Positions 14,201 to 21,890 of a DNA stretch of 22,078 nt are shown piece by piece (the stretch's first letter is position 1; every line of letters starts with the position of its first letter). Under the pieces are notes generated by a model. That model did not search any database and was not told where the DNA came from. It was given only the letters and a program-made list of their open reading frames with translations. Origin of the DNA: JBIOHJ01 sp044448905 (GTDB taxonomy: Bacteria > Bacteroidota > Bacteroidia > AKYH767-A > OLB10). The stretch spans positions 1-22,078 of the forward strand of contig JBIOHJ010000050.1 of the NCBI GenBank assembly GCA_044448905.1. The letters are read 5' to 3'. A program made the translations under genes and the position numbers.

Positions 14201-15388
14201 ATGAAAAAAATATTTACACTGTTTTTATTCTCACTTTCATTTTCACCTTCACTTGTCAAATCAGATTACTGGACTCAAAAGGCGGACTTTGCCGGGTCGG
14301 CAAGAAGAATGACCAGTCATTTCGCCATCGGCTCAAAAGGTTATATAGGTTTGGGATATGCGGGGGCAAATTTCCAGGATTTGTGGGAATACGACCCCGT
14401 TAATAATTCGTGGGCGCAGCAGCTGAATTTACCGGCAAATGCACGCAGGCTTGGCATTGGTTTTTCAATCGGAACCAAAGGATATTTCGGCACCGGGTAT
14501 GACGGCACTTATTACAATGATTTTTGGGAATGGGATCAGCTGAATAACGCATGGACACAAATGGCAAATGTTCCCGGTCCGCCACGGTGCGATGCGGTGG
14601 CTTTTTCAATCGGAACAAAAGGATATGTAGCTACCGGCTACAGCGGAACTTTTCTCAATGATCTCTGGGAATGGGACCAGCTTACAAATATGTGGGTCCA
14701 GAAAACAGGCCTTCCTTCTAATCCCCGCGCAAACGCGGTTGCTTTCTCAATCGGTGGCAAGGGATACATTTCAACAGGTCTCGATAATGGAAATTACCTG
14801 GCTGATTTGTGGGAATGGGATCAGCTTACCGATACATGGCTTCAAAAAGCAAGCTTCGGTGGTACACCAAGATATGCCGCTGAATGTTTTTCGATGGGAA
14901 CATACAGCTATGTAGGTACGGGTGGAAGCTTTACAAACGATTTCTGGCAATGGAACCAACTGACAAATACATGGATTCAAAAAGCAAATTTTTCAGGAGT
15001 TGCACGCGATTATGCTTCGGGTTTTGTTATCGGTAACAAAGCATACCTTGGCACCGGTTACAACGGAACAGATTTAAATGATTTTTGGGAATACACACCC
15101 GATAGTACTACCTCGGTTGAAGATTTTCTGGTTTCCGGTTTGCAGTTTACAGTTTATCCAAATCCGGCAAAAGAGTTTACGGTTTGCAGTTTACAGTTTG
15201 CGGTTAGTAAAAAAATTAATTTATCTGTTACTAATATAAATGGCAGAAAATTTATTTCTAAACAACTGGAAATTGGAAACAGTAAACTGGAAACTAAAAT
15301 TGACATTCACACTTTCTCAAAAGGGATTTATTTTATCGAAATTAGTGATGGAAAAGAAAAAGCTGTTAGAAAATTTATGAAAGAATAA
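14201..15388 (+). CDS. Kelch-repeat beta-propeller with T9SS sorting domain
   Basis: The 395-residue protein has a signal peptide (about 1-21). Residues 22-305 contain six repeats of about 47 residues with the Kelch-like pattern P-x-x-R-x-x-A-x-x-FSIGtKGY-x-x-TGY-x-G-x-x-ND-[FL]-WEWDQL-x-N-x-W, so a complete six-blade propeller is expected. Blade 5 is slightly shorter and reads FSMGTYSYVGTGG. From about 315 to the end there is a type A T9SS C-terminal domain: VYPNPAKEF, then INLSVTNINGRKF, IDIHTFSKGIYFIEI and KAVRKFMKE. It would cross the outer membrane through T9SS and be bound at the surface or released; the ligand is unknown. The sorting-domain DNA contains a 20-bp direct repeat read in two frames and an inverted relative. 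It has its own -7 box and lies just after the cold-shock terminator. Confidence 0.92.
   Translation: MKKIFTLFLFSLSFSPSLVKSDYWTQKADFAGSARRMTSHFAIGSKGYIGLGYAGANFQDLWEYDPVNNSWAQQLNLPANARRLGIGFSIGTKGYFGTGYDGTYYNDFWEWDQLNNAWTQMANVPGPPRCDAVAFSIGTKGYVATGYSGTFLNDLWEWDQLTNMWVQKTGLPSNPRANAVAFSIGGKGYISTGLDNGNYLADLWEWDQLTDTWLQKASFGGTPRYAAECFSMGTYSYVGTGGSFTNDFWQWNQLTNTWIQKANFSGVARDYASGFVIGNKAYLGTGYNGTDLNDFWEYTPDSTTSVEDFLVSGLQFTVYPNPAKEFTVCSLQFAVSKKINLSVTNINGRKFISKQLEIGNSKLETKIDIHTFSKGIYFIEISDGKEKAVRKFMKE
15136..15295. repeat. Dispersed CAGTTTACAGTTT-type repeats inside the sorting-domain coding region
   Basis: The 20-mer CGGTTTGCAGTTTACAGTTT occurs perfectly at 15136-15155 and 15180-15199. At 15264-15295 a degenerate opposite-strand array follows (AACTGGAAATTGG, then CAGTAAACTGGAAACT), giving CAGTTTAC / GTAAACTG inverted pairs. 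Copy spacing is 44 bases, so the two 20-mers are translated in different frames. Confidence 0.85.
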
Positions 15389-15389
15389 A

Positions 15390-15577
15390 TTATTTTTTCT
15401 TTTTCTTACTTTCAATTTCATTACTGAAAAATAAGCCTCCTTAAGCCAACTGATTAATTTCTTATCCACCTGTTCCAGGCTTTCAAGCCGTACTGCATGG
15501 GTAACAGGTCGCATGAAGAGATTGCTGTTACAGAACTTCAATTTTGCAGACAGCAGGCACACCAATTGAATTTCTTC
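15390..15577 (-). pseudogene. Remnant of a DUF5655-like gene (truncated, frameshifted)
   Basis: Minus-strand translation downstream of the DUF6580 stop reads LKEEIQLVCLLSAKL, then MRPVTHAVRLESLEQVDKKL and ISWLKEAYF. This resembles the C-terminal end of DUF5655-type proteins (VTHxVxLxxxxxVDxxLxxWLKEAY). The frame has no proper start and its 5' part is missing. At the five-A run 15427-15431 one added base would shift into a frame ending SNEIESKKKKK and then stop at 15390-15392, a natural-looking C-terminus. So I read it as a truncated gene with a one-base deletion in a homopolymer, although a sequencing error could explain the shift. Family assignment is from memory of the motif. Confidence 0.55.
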
Positions 15578-15579
15578 TT

Positions 15580-16131
15580 TTAATTTCCCAAAACTAATTT
15601 AGGAAATTTCCATCTGACCAACGAATAGCTTCCGAAAACTACCAGGTTGTAAAACAAATCACCGGTAACAGTGCCTTTAAAAAACGGAATTCCTGCAATA
15701 TAACAGTCCATCAGCCCGGAAAGTGTAAAAGGATAAGAATCGTGATAGGTAATCCAGCTGCCAAAATTTGTTACGAAAAAAAATATCAAAGAACCTGTCA
15801 GCGAAGCAACCATTATAGTTTGCCTTTGAACTCTTCGCCTCAACGCAAATCCAAGCATGGCGATTAAAATATAACTTCCGTACACAAACGGAAGGGTAGC
15901 ATGAAATCCGTTACCTGAAATTATTTCGAGCAATAAATCGCTTAATAGCATCGCACAAAGCGGCAATACAATGGCAAGCCGTTTATTTACCAGGTAAGTA
16001 CCGGCAAACAATGCAATAGCGCCAAACGGAATAAAATTAGGCTCATGGGGAATTAATCGTGCAACGGCAGCAACAGCAAGCATAACCAGTATCAGCTTGC
16101 CTTTATTGGTTTTTAGTTCCTCTAAATTCAT
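15580..16131 (-). CDS. DUF6580-type membrane protein, ECF-transporter S-like
   Basis: The 183-residue protein has five or six hydrophobic helices. After a short charged N-terminus (MNLEELKTNKGK) comes VAAVARLIPHEPNFIPFGAI followed by ALFAGTYL, a signature I associate with the DUF6580 / ECF-S-like family: a helix with ARLxPHxPNFxPxxAxALFAG. Later segments include LCAMLLSDLLLEIISG and VTNFGSWITYHDSYPFT, and a C-terminal helix with GDLFYNLVVFGSYSL. ECF S components bind small vitamins or metals in the membrane; no energising ATPase or T component lies nearby and the substrate is unknown. It is transcribed away from the glycosyltransferase gene. Confidence 0.82.
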   Translation of the reverse strand: MNLEELKTNKGKLILVMLAVAAVARLIPHEPNFIPFGAIALFAGTYLVNKRLAIVLPLCAMLLSDLLLEIISGNGFHATLPFVYGSYILIAMLGFALRRRVQRQTIMVASLTGSLIFFFVTNFGSWITYHDSYPFTLSGLMDCYIAGIPFFKGTVTGDLFYNLVVFGSYSLVRWKFPKLVLGN

Positions 16132-16150
16132 GGTTTGTAGTTTTATGTTT

Positions 16151-16158
16151 CAAATTTA
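16151..16158 (-). promoter_or_regulatory. -7 box of the DUF6580 gene
   Basis: On the minus strand these bases read TAAATTTG, a perfect TAnnTTTG, 19 bases before the ATG at 16131. No clear TTG is seen at -33. Confidence 0.45.
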
Positions 16159-16258
16159 AAAATATTTCTTTGAACTGGTAAATTGCAGCATTGAATTAAA
16201 GAATCTTTTCAACAAGCAATATTTTATTTATCATTGCCGTAATTAAAAAGAATTGCAA

Positions 16259-17755
16259 ATGGAATTGGCTAATAGAAGAGGGTTCAAAGCTTATTTAATT
16301 ATTTTGTTTGTATTAAGCCTGCTGCTGTTTTTTATCAATATAAAAGACAGCCATGACTGGGGTGATGATTTTGCACAGTACATTCACCGTGCTAAAAATT
16401 TGGTGGAAGGTATTCCGCAGCAGCAAACGGGATATGTGTTTAATGAGCATTATCCTATTTACAGCCCGCCTGCTTTCACTATGGGTTTTCCTTTGCTGCT
16501 TTCGCCTGTTTATTATTTTTATGGCAATAACCTTGTTGCCTTCAATTATTTCATGTCGTTCATACTTGCATTGATTATTATTTTTACTTATGTGTTCTTA
16601 TGCAGGTATATGAAACCTGTTTATGCATTTTTTATTTCAACGGCATTACTCTTTAATCCTTTGCTCATTAATTTTAAGACCGAAATACTTTCCGATCTTC
16701 CGTTTACCCTTTTCTTATTGCTTTGTATTTTGGTCTATTATCATGAAAAACACAATTGGATAAAAGTTGTTTTCCTCGGTTTGCTGGCAGGATTTTTAAT
16801 TTCAATCCGGTCAGTGGGCTTTTCTTTTCTTGCAGCTCTTTTCATAAACGAAGCATTTTTATTTTTCAAATTCTCTCGTGGAACAAATCGAAATATGAGA
16901 TGGGTAAAGAATGGAATCATAGTGCCCGCAATTGCAGGGTTTGTTTATTACGCACTTAATTATTGGCTTTTCAATTTATCAGGAGGTAATATTCATTCTC
17001 CATCCAGAATATTTACTCTCTCCCACTTGTCCGATATTTTTTTCCGAAACCTCAATTACCAGATGAACGCGTGGCAAAGTTTATTGTTTACGCCTGATGA
17101 AAACAAATATGCATTCATTTCATCGCTGGCAAAAAGTGTTCTATTAAGTGGTGTGGTTTTCGGATTCGTAATGCGTTGCAAAAAAAACTTTTCATTTCTT
17201 GAGATTTTTATTATTTCATATATGCTGGTATTGCTTGTGTATCCCTATTCAAATCCCGGTTTCAGATTTCTATTTCCTCTGATCCCTTTATTTATGCCCT
17301 ATTTGTATGAATGGTTTAAAGTAATTAATAAAAGCCTTGGCACGTCAAAAAATTTGTTTATCGTTCTCTCAGTACTTGCTCTTTATTTTTTATACAAACA
17401 TGATTTAAAAAAAATTATAGATAATGAGCAATTCATAACTCATGGTCCGCAAAGACTTACCTCAGCAGATATTTTTTCTTTTGTACGTCAAAACACTAAG
17501 GAAAATGAACGCTTCCTGTTTTCAAAACCAATGGTGCTATCGCTATATGCCGGAAGAGAATGCATGGCAGTTAATCCTGATGAAGAATGGGCCGCAATTG
17601 CGGAGCAAATCAGGGAATATAAAATAAAATATATCCTTACCTGCACTGAGCTTATCAATCCCGCAACAAATAAATACATTGAAAATAATTCAGAACGTTT
17701 GCAATTAATAAAGTCGAACGATTTATTTAAGCTGTACTCGATTCCCGGTCAGTGA
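16259..17755 (+). CDS. GT39-like membrane glycosyltransferase
   Basis: I place the start at ATG 16259 (498 residues); a TTG two codons earlier is in frame. About ten membrane helices span residues 10-390, with the first periplasmic loop carrying DSHDWGDDFAQYIHRAKNLV. The acidic Asp-Asp pair after helix 1 is the catalytic-loop hallmark of GT-C enzymes of the ArnT/PMT (GT39) type, which move sugars from polyprenyl phosphates onto proteins or lipids. LLFNPLLINFKTEILSDLPF and YPYSNPGFRFLFPLIPLF resemble other parts of the family. The last 110 residues form a soluble alpha/beta domain. The acceptor is unknown. It ends two bases before the stop of aroE on the other strand, so transcription from both sides converges. 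Confidence 0.82.
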   Translation: MELANRRGFKAYLIILFVLSLLLFFINIKDSHDWGDDFAQYIHRAKNLVEGIPQQQTGYVFNEHYPIYSPPAFTMGFPLLLSPVYYFYGNNLVAFNYFMSFILALIIIFTYVFLCRYMKPVYAFFISTALLFNPLLINFKTEILSDLPFTLFLLLCILVYYHEKHNWIKVVFLGLLAGFLISIRSVGFSFLAALFINEAFLFFKFSRGTNRNMRWVKNGIIVPAIAGFVYYALNYWLFNLSGGNIHSPSRIFTLSHLSDIFFRNLNYQMNAWQSLLFTPDENKYAFISSLAKSVLLSGVVFGFVMRCKKNFSFLEIFIISYMLVLLVYPYSNPGFRFLFPLIPLFMPYLYEWFKVINKSLGTSKNLFIVLSVLALYFLYKHDLKKIIDNEQFITHGPQRLTSADIFSFVRQNTKENERFLFSKPMVLSLYAGRECMAVNPDEEWAAIAEQIREYKIKYILTCTELINPATNKYIENNSERLQLIKSNDLFKLYSIPGQ

Positions 17756-17757
17756 AA

Positions 17758-18507
17758 TTATTTTCCCTGCCATATCTCCCACGCTTTTTCTGCCTGCAGA
17801 TGTAACATTTCTAAACCGTTTTTTATTTGCGCGCCTTTTTCTTTTCCTTTTTTTAAAAACAGGGTTTCGCCAGGATTGTAAATAAGATCAAATAACAAAT
17901 GGTCAGGCGTTACATACTGAAAAGGAATCTGCGGACAGTCATTTATCTGAGGAAACATTCCTGCAGGAGTGGCATTAATAATTACAGTTGCCTGAAGGAT
18001 TTTTTCTTTATCAAGTGACGAATAAGAAATTATATTATCATGTACTTGCGTGCGTGAAACAAAACTGTGTTGAATTTTCAAAGAAGCTAAAACATACGAT
18101 ACAGCCTGTGCAGCCCCGCCCGTTCCTAATATGATTGCGTTTTTATGATGTGGTTTACAAACTGCTAAAAATGATTTTTCAAATCCATACACATCTGAAT
18201 TGTAACCTTCCAGGGAAACTTTTTTATTTTTCCTTATTACTTTAATTGTATTTACTGATTTTGTTTTTTCAGCTACCGGATCTAAATAATTTAAGAATCT
18301 TAATGCCGATTGTTTATATGGCGTGGTAACATTTAATCCCCTGATATCTTCATTGCTTTCAATTAATGAAGTTAAAAGCTCAATTGATGTGAGAGGAAAA
18401 TTTTTATACTCACAATTCCTGATGTTTTCATTTCTAAATTTTTCGGTAAAAAACTTTTCAGAGAAAGAATGGGTGAGGGGATAGCCAATTAAACCGTAAG
18501 TCTCCAA
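17758..18507 (-). CDS. aroE: Shikimate dehydrogenase
   Basis: The 249-residue enzyme reduces 3-dehydroshikimate to shikimate with NADPH in aromatic amino-acid synthesis. Seen motifs are GLIGYPLTHSFS (5-16, substrate-binding Ser pair), NVTTPYK with catalytic Lys65, SVNT with Asn86, GYNSDVYGF with catalytic Asp105, the nucleotide loop GTGGAAQAV (128-136), INATPAGM and NGLEMLHLQAEKAWEIW at the end. The start is a TTG at 18507: no ATG or GTG lies upstream in frame after the previous gene, and the next Met would remove the substrate motif. The NADP-selectivity loop reads SRTQVHDN, with the usual Arg152. The short length is normal for Bacteroidota. It begins 20 bases after dedA, so it is probably co-transcribed. 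Confidence 0.95.
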   Translation of the reverse strand: METYGLIGYPLTHSFSEKFFTEKFRNENIRNCEYKNFPLTSIELLTSLIESNEDIRGLNVTTPYKQSALRFLNYLDPVAEKTKSVNTIKVIRKNKKVSLEGYNSDVYGFEKSFLAVCKPHHKNAIILGTGGAAQAVSYVLASLKIQHSFVSRTQVHDNIISYSSLDKEKILQATVIINATPAGMFPQINDCPQIPFQYVTPDHLLFDLIYNPGETLFLKKGKEKGAQIKNGLEMLHLQAEKAWEIWQGK

Positions 18508-18527
18508 GTGAAATATAAAATTATTGA

Positions 18528-19172
18528 TTAAGCCTTTCTCATTTTCACAAACTGTACTACAGCCGGAATAAGAGAAATGATAATAATAGCAAAAATAACC
18601 AGCTCAAAATTTTTCTTTACAAATTCGAGATTGCCAAAATAAAACCCCGCAAGTGTTAAACCGGTTACCCAGGCAATGCCTCCGACAATGCAAAATAAAA
18701 TATATCGCATGTATTTCATTTCGCCCACACCGGCAACAAACGGAGCAAAGGTTCTGATGATTGGAATAAACCGGGCGATAATGATAGTTTTGCCTCCGTG
18801 CTTCTCATAAAATTTGTGTGCTTGCTCGAGATATTTTTTTTTCAGAATTTTTCGCAGACCACGCATTTCAAATAATTTATGCCCTACAAAACGCCCTATA
18901 AAATAATTGGTGTTATCGCCTGCAATTGCGGAACAAAACAACAATGGAATTAATATCCATACATTCAGTATGCCGGTTTTCGCTGTGATTGCTCCCGCAG
19001 CAAAAAGCAATGAATCACCGGGAAGAAACGGGGTCGCAACCAAACCTGTTTCGCAAAAAATAATCAGGCACAAAATAAAATAAGTAGTAGCCTTATACTC
19101 AAGCATGATTAGTTCGAGGTGCTTATCGAGGTGTAAAATGAAATCGAGAAGCTCTTTTAAAAAGTCAACCAT
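18528..19172 (-). CDS. DedA-family membrane protein
   Basis: The 214-residue protein has the full DedA/VTT layout. After an N-terminal amphipathic region come FCETGLVATPFLPGDSLLFA, GDNTNYFIGRFVGHKLF and the signature KHGGKTIIIARFIPIIRTFA followed by PFVAGVGEM. Then GGIAWVTGLTLAGFYFG completes the reentrant core, and a last helix ends with KMRKA. Acidic residues in the E-T-G and PGDS loops and Arg in RFIPIIRTF are those needed in characterised members. DedA proteins move lipids such as undecaprenyl phosphate or phosphatidylethanolamine across membranes and affect envelope stress. It stands 62 bases after the rhodanese gene and 20 before aroE. Confidence 0.93.
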   Translation of the reverse strand: MVDFLKELLDFILHLDKHLELIMLEYKATTYFILCLIIFCETGLVATPFLPGDSLLFAAGAITAKTGILNVWILIPLLFCSAIAGDNTNYFIGRFVGHKLFEMRGLRKILKKKYLEQAHKFYEKHGGKTIIIARFIPIIRTFAPFVAGVGEMKYMRYILFCIVGGIAWVTGLTLAGFYFGNLEFVKKNFELVIFAIIIISLIPAVVQFVKMRKA

Positions 19173-19234
19173 TTTTTAAGTGACGGGGTAATTAGATGAC
19201 GAAATAGTAAAAAAAATGATTTCCAATAGGTAAA

Positions 19235-19552
19235 TTAATATTTTGTCAGGCTGGGATCTACCAAATCGGCATAAGCAAGAATTCCACCCTTAAGATTATA
19301 AAGATTGGTAAATCCAAATTGCTTTTCAAGCTGGTTGACGGCAGCGGCACTTCGCGACCCGCTTCTGCAATATATTATTACAGGTTTGGATTTATCAATT
19401 TTCTCTTCCTCCTGCACAATCGTACCCAGCGGAATTAACTCGCCACCAAGATTTGAAATTTCCGATTCATATTGTTCGCGTACATCAATCAATTGAAAAT
19501 CTTCCTTTCTATCCATCATTTCTTTTAATTCAAGCACAGTTTTTTCTTTCAT
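19235..19552 (-). CDS. Single-domain rhodanese-like protein
   Basis: The 105-residue cytoplasmic protein is one rhodanese domain: the entry motif LIDVREQYESEI at 21-32, the active-site loop YCRSGSRSAAAV with catalytic Cys62, and the closing NLKGGILAYADLVD. The six-residue loop CRSGSR is that of GlpE-like sulfurtransferases rather than Cdc25-type phosphatases. It would carry a persulfide on Cys62 and pass the sulfur to an acceptor. It lies 33 bases after the ComA-like gene, another sulfur enzyme, but I see no direct evidence of a shared pathway. Confidence 0.92.
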   Translation of the reverse strand: MKEKTVLELKEMMDRKEDFQLIDVREQYESEISNLGGELIPLGTIVQEEEKIDKSKPVIIYCRSGSRSAAAVNQLEKQFGFTNLYNLKGGILAYADLVDPSLTKY

Positions 19553-19585
19553 TATTAAAATAAATTTACCGGTTGTTATATTTTT

Positions 19586-20365
19586 TTATGAAGGCTTTCC
19601 GTTATCCAAAAACTGAAAAAACGTATCGCTTCTCAATCCTAAACGAAGCGTTTCGAGTGATATCACTTCGTTGGGTGCAATATTGCCCAAGTTTACATTG
19701 GCACCAAAGTGTTGTATAAAGTATGCCTGCTGCGATTTCAACGGGGCTTCCCAAATAATATTTTCGGGTGCAACTTTAGCAGTTATTTTATTAATAAGCA
19801 CAACGTGGGCTTTTCCGTTCGGGCGGTAAATACCTACCGTTCCGCTTTCGCGCGCCTCAGCAATAACTTTCCATACACCGGCCTCCAGTTCTTTTTGCAT
19901 CATTTCAATCCATTTTACCGGGTGAATGATGATACCTTCTTCTTTGCTGCCAACCTCAGAAATAACAACTGCATATTTTTTTAACTGTTTTATGTAATCG
20001 CATTTTTGGGTATGAGGAAGTGTGATAGAACCGTCAGAAATTTCGACATGAGTTATTTTAAATTTTTCAATTAACTTTAAGTAATCATCAAACTGGTTAC
20101 GAACAATATATGCTTCTAACAAAGTTCCACCAAAGTAAACAGCAATATCCGCTTTGCGGTAAACAGCAATTTTTTCCTCGAGATTTGGTGTGACCACTCC
20201 GCTGCCAAATCCGAGCTTTACAATATCAACATACTTGGCGGCAACCGAAACAAAATCTTCGGCCTCCCGAAGGCTGATGCCTTTATCCATCACCATGGTA
20301 AGGCCTGAATTACGGGGCTTGACCGATCGTTCGGGAATATTATTTAAATTAAAATGATCAGTCAT
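19586..20365 (-). CDS. ComA-like phosphosulfolactate synthase
   Basis: The 259-residue protein matches the ComA family, TIM-barrel enzymes that add sulfite to phosphoenolpyruvate to give (2R)-phosphosulfolactate. Motifs along the chain are KPRNSGLTMVMDKG (16-29), YVDIVKLGFGSG (45-56), FGGTLLEAY (78-86), VEISDGSITLP (107-117), ISEVGSKEEG (135-144), VIAEARESGTVGIY (167-180), WEAPLKSQQAYFI (205-217) and GANVNLGNI (221-229), then SLETLRLGLRSDT. In archaea this begins coenzyme M synthesis and in Bacillus it leads to sulfolactate. No ComB or ComC is nearby, so in Bacteroidota a role in sulfolactate or sulfonolipid precursors is possible but unproven. Its ATG overlaps the TPR stop by four bases (ATGA), so it is translationally coupled. 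Confidence 0.9.
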   Translation of the reverse strand: MTDHFNLNNIPERSVKPRNSGLTMVMDKGISLREAEDFVSVAAKYVDIVKLGFGSGVVTPNLEEKIAVYRKADIAVYFGGTLLEAYIVRNQFDDYLKLIEKFKITHVEISDGSITLPHTQKCDYIKQLKKYAVVISEVGSKEEGIIIHPVKWIEMMQKELEAGVWKVIAEARESGTVGIYRPNGKAHVVLINKITAKVAPENIIWEAPLKSQQAYFIQHFGANVNLGNIAPNEVISLETLRLGLRSDTFFQFLDNGKPS

Positions 20366-21777
20366 TTCCTGCTGTTGTTTATCATTTTCAAAACAGTCGC
20401 ATCGTTTTTTAATGACGGAAGAATTTCAAACAACACTTCATGAAACAGGTGATCTTTATCCAGTGCGATAGCTAACTGGTTATAAGATTCCGAAATTTTC
20501 CCTTCCAAATATAAATAACAAACCTGGCGGTAATACAGCTCGCTGCTTTCGGGAAACAACCGAATAGCCTGGGCTGTAGTTTCCACAGCTTTTTCAATTC
20601 CGCCTGTTTCCTCCAAAAAGGTAATGTAGCCAAACCAGGCATCAATGTTTTCTGGTCCCGCTGCAATTGCTTTTTTATAGTAATCTTCGCCAGCCTCGTT
20701 ATTATTCAACCGGTATTCGCAATCGGCAATCAGCAATAAATAATCGCTGTTATGCGGTTCACATTCCAATGCCTTTCGGATATAGTGAATAGCCTCATAC
20801 CAGCGTTCTTCCGCCTCAAGCGTTATTGCAATGCCATACCATGCTGTTGACATTTCGGGTTGCAGCTTAACTGCTTTCTTATAATACGAGCGCGCCTCAT
20901 CCATCTTATCCAGGTTTTCATAACACTCCGCAATGTTTACATACGTAGCCGCATCGGGATTCGAAAACTCAAAAGTGAGCTTGTATTTCTGAATGGCTTC
21001 TTCATACTTTCCTAAAATGGCAAGCACGCTGGCACGGTCGAGATGTGCCGGTGCAAAATCGTCTTTAATCAATATCGAATAATCATACGCCTCCAGCGAA
21101 CGTTCATATAAATTCAGCTTGCTGTACAAATCTCCAAGGTTATACCACGCAAGAAATGAGTACGGATTGGAATCAATGATTTGCTTGAAATATGAAATGC
21201 CATCTTCAATTTTATCGGTATAGCTGTAACACATTGCCAGCTCTTCATATGCCACTTCATTATTTTGATTTTCGCTTATTGCCAGCTTGTAATATTTAAT
21301 TGCGTTGCTGTACTCATGCATATTCTGGTACGTAAGCGCCATTCCGAGATACACTTCATCGCGGGCTTCTTCGAGCAATAATGCCTGCTTGAAACAATTG
21401 ATGGCATCGGTGTAGCGCAGCAGCGAGTTGTAAATATTGCCGCGAATAAGAAGCAGCTCAACATCATTCGGGTTTACACGCTCAACATTTTCAAGCAGCC
21501 TGAGCGATTTTTCCGATTGCCCGCTTATGGCGAAAACCTGTGCCTGCTTTAAAAGAAAATTTATTGAGTTGGGATGAAGCTTGTACGCATACCGCGAAAC
21601 TTCAAGCGCCTTGGTGTGGTTGCCTTCCTCAATATGGTAATCAATAATCCGGATTAGGGCATCCACATCAAAAAAATAATGGTCGCGGTTACGCACCATT
21701 TCATCATAACGCGCCAAAGTTGATTTAAGGTTCTGTAGCTCTTCGGAGTTTTCTAATTCATCATCATTATCGTGCAT
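20362..21777 (-). CDS. Cytoplasmic TPR-repeat protein
   Basis: The 471-residue protein has no signal peptide and an acidic N-terminus (MHDNDDELENSEELQ). From about residue 45 to 440 it consists of roughly eleven consecutive TPR units, for example YTDAINCFKQALLLE, AYEELAMCYSYTDKIEDGIS, AWYNLGDLYSKLNLYERSLE, AWYGIAITLEAEERWYEAIH and the last, LYYRQVCYLYLEGKISESYN. Such solenoids bind peptides of partner proteins. The stop overlaps the start of the ComA-like gene (ATGA). From memory a TPR gene beside this synthase is common in Bacteroidota, so a conserved functional pair is plausible. It heads the minus-strand run to aroE, with a -7 box 48 bases upstream. Confidence 0.9.
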   Translation of the reverse strand: MHDNDDELENSEELQNLKSTLARYDEMVRNRDHYFFDVDALIRIIDYHIEEGNHTKALEVSRYAYKLHPNSINFLLKQAQVFAISGQSEKSLRLLENVERVNPNDVELLLIRGNIYNSLLRYTDAINCFKQALLLEEARDEVYLGMALTYQNMHEYSNAIKYYKLAISENQNNEVAYEELAMCYSYTDKIEDGISYFKQIIDSNPYSFLAWYNLGDLYSKLNLYERSLEAYDYSILIKDDFAPAHLDRASVLAILGKYEEAIQKYKLTFEFSNPDAATYVNIAECYENLDKMDEARSYYKKAVKLQPEMSTAWYGIAITLEAEERWYEAIHYIRKALECEPHNSDYLLLIADCEYRLNNNEAGEDYYKKAIAAGPENIDAWFGYITFLEETGGIEKAVETTAQAIRLFPESSELYYRQVCYLYLEGKISESYNQLAIALDKDHLFHEVLFEILPSLKNDATVLKMINNSRK

Positions 21778-21825
21778 TCCCGGTAAATTATAGGTTTAAA
21801 GTTCGGTGGGGCTGGTTTCTGTTTA

Positions 21826-21833
21826 CAAAGGTA
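21826..21833 (-). promoter_or_regulatory. -7 box of the TPR-comA run
   Basis: On the minus strand these bases read TACCTTTG, a perfect TAnnTTTG, 48 bases before the ATG. The -33 position has no clear TTG. Confidence 0.5.
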
Positions 21834-21890
21834 TAAAAATTCATCGGGGGTGAATTTTAACAGGAGGAAGTATAGTTTCTTAGTTTCAAT

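Noticed and set aside
14290..15110. Tandem DNA repeat or CRISPR-like array in the Kelch gene
   Set aside because: The periodicity is about 141 bases, diverged and in frame; it reflects the six propeller blades.
15317..15565. Intact 82-codon gene on the minus strand
   Set aside because: It starts at a TTG inside the remnant of a longer gene and runs past the natural-looking end into antisense of the Kelch gene, so it is read as a pseudogene.
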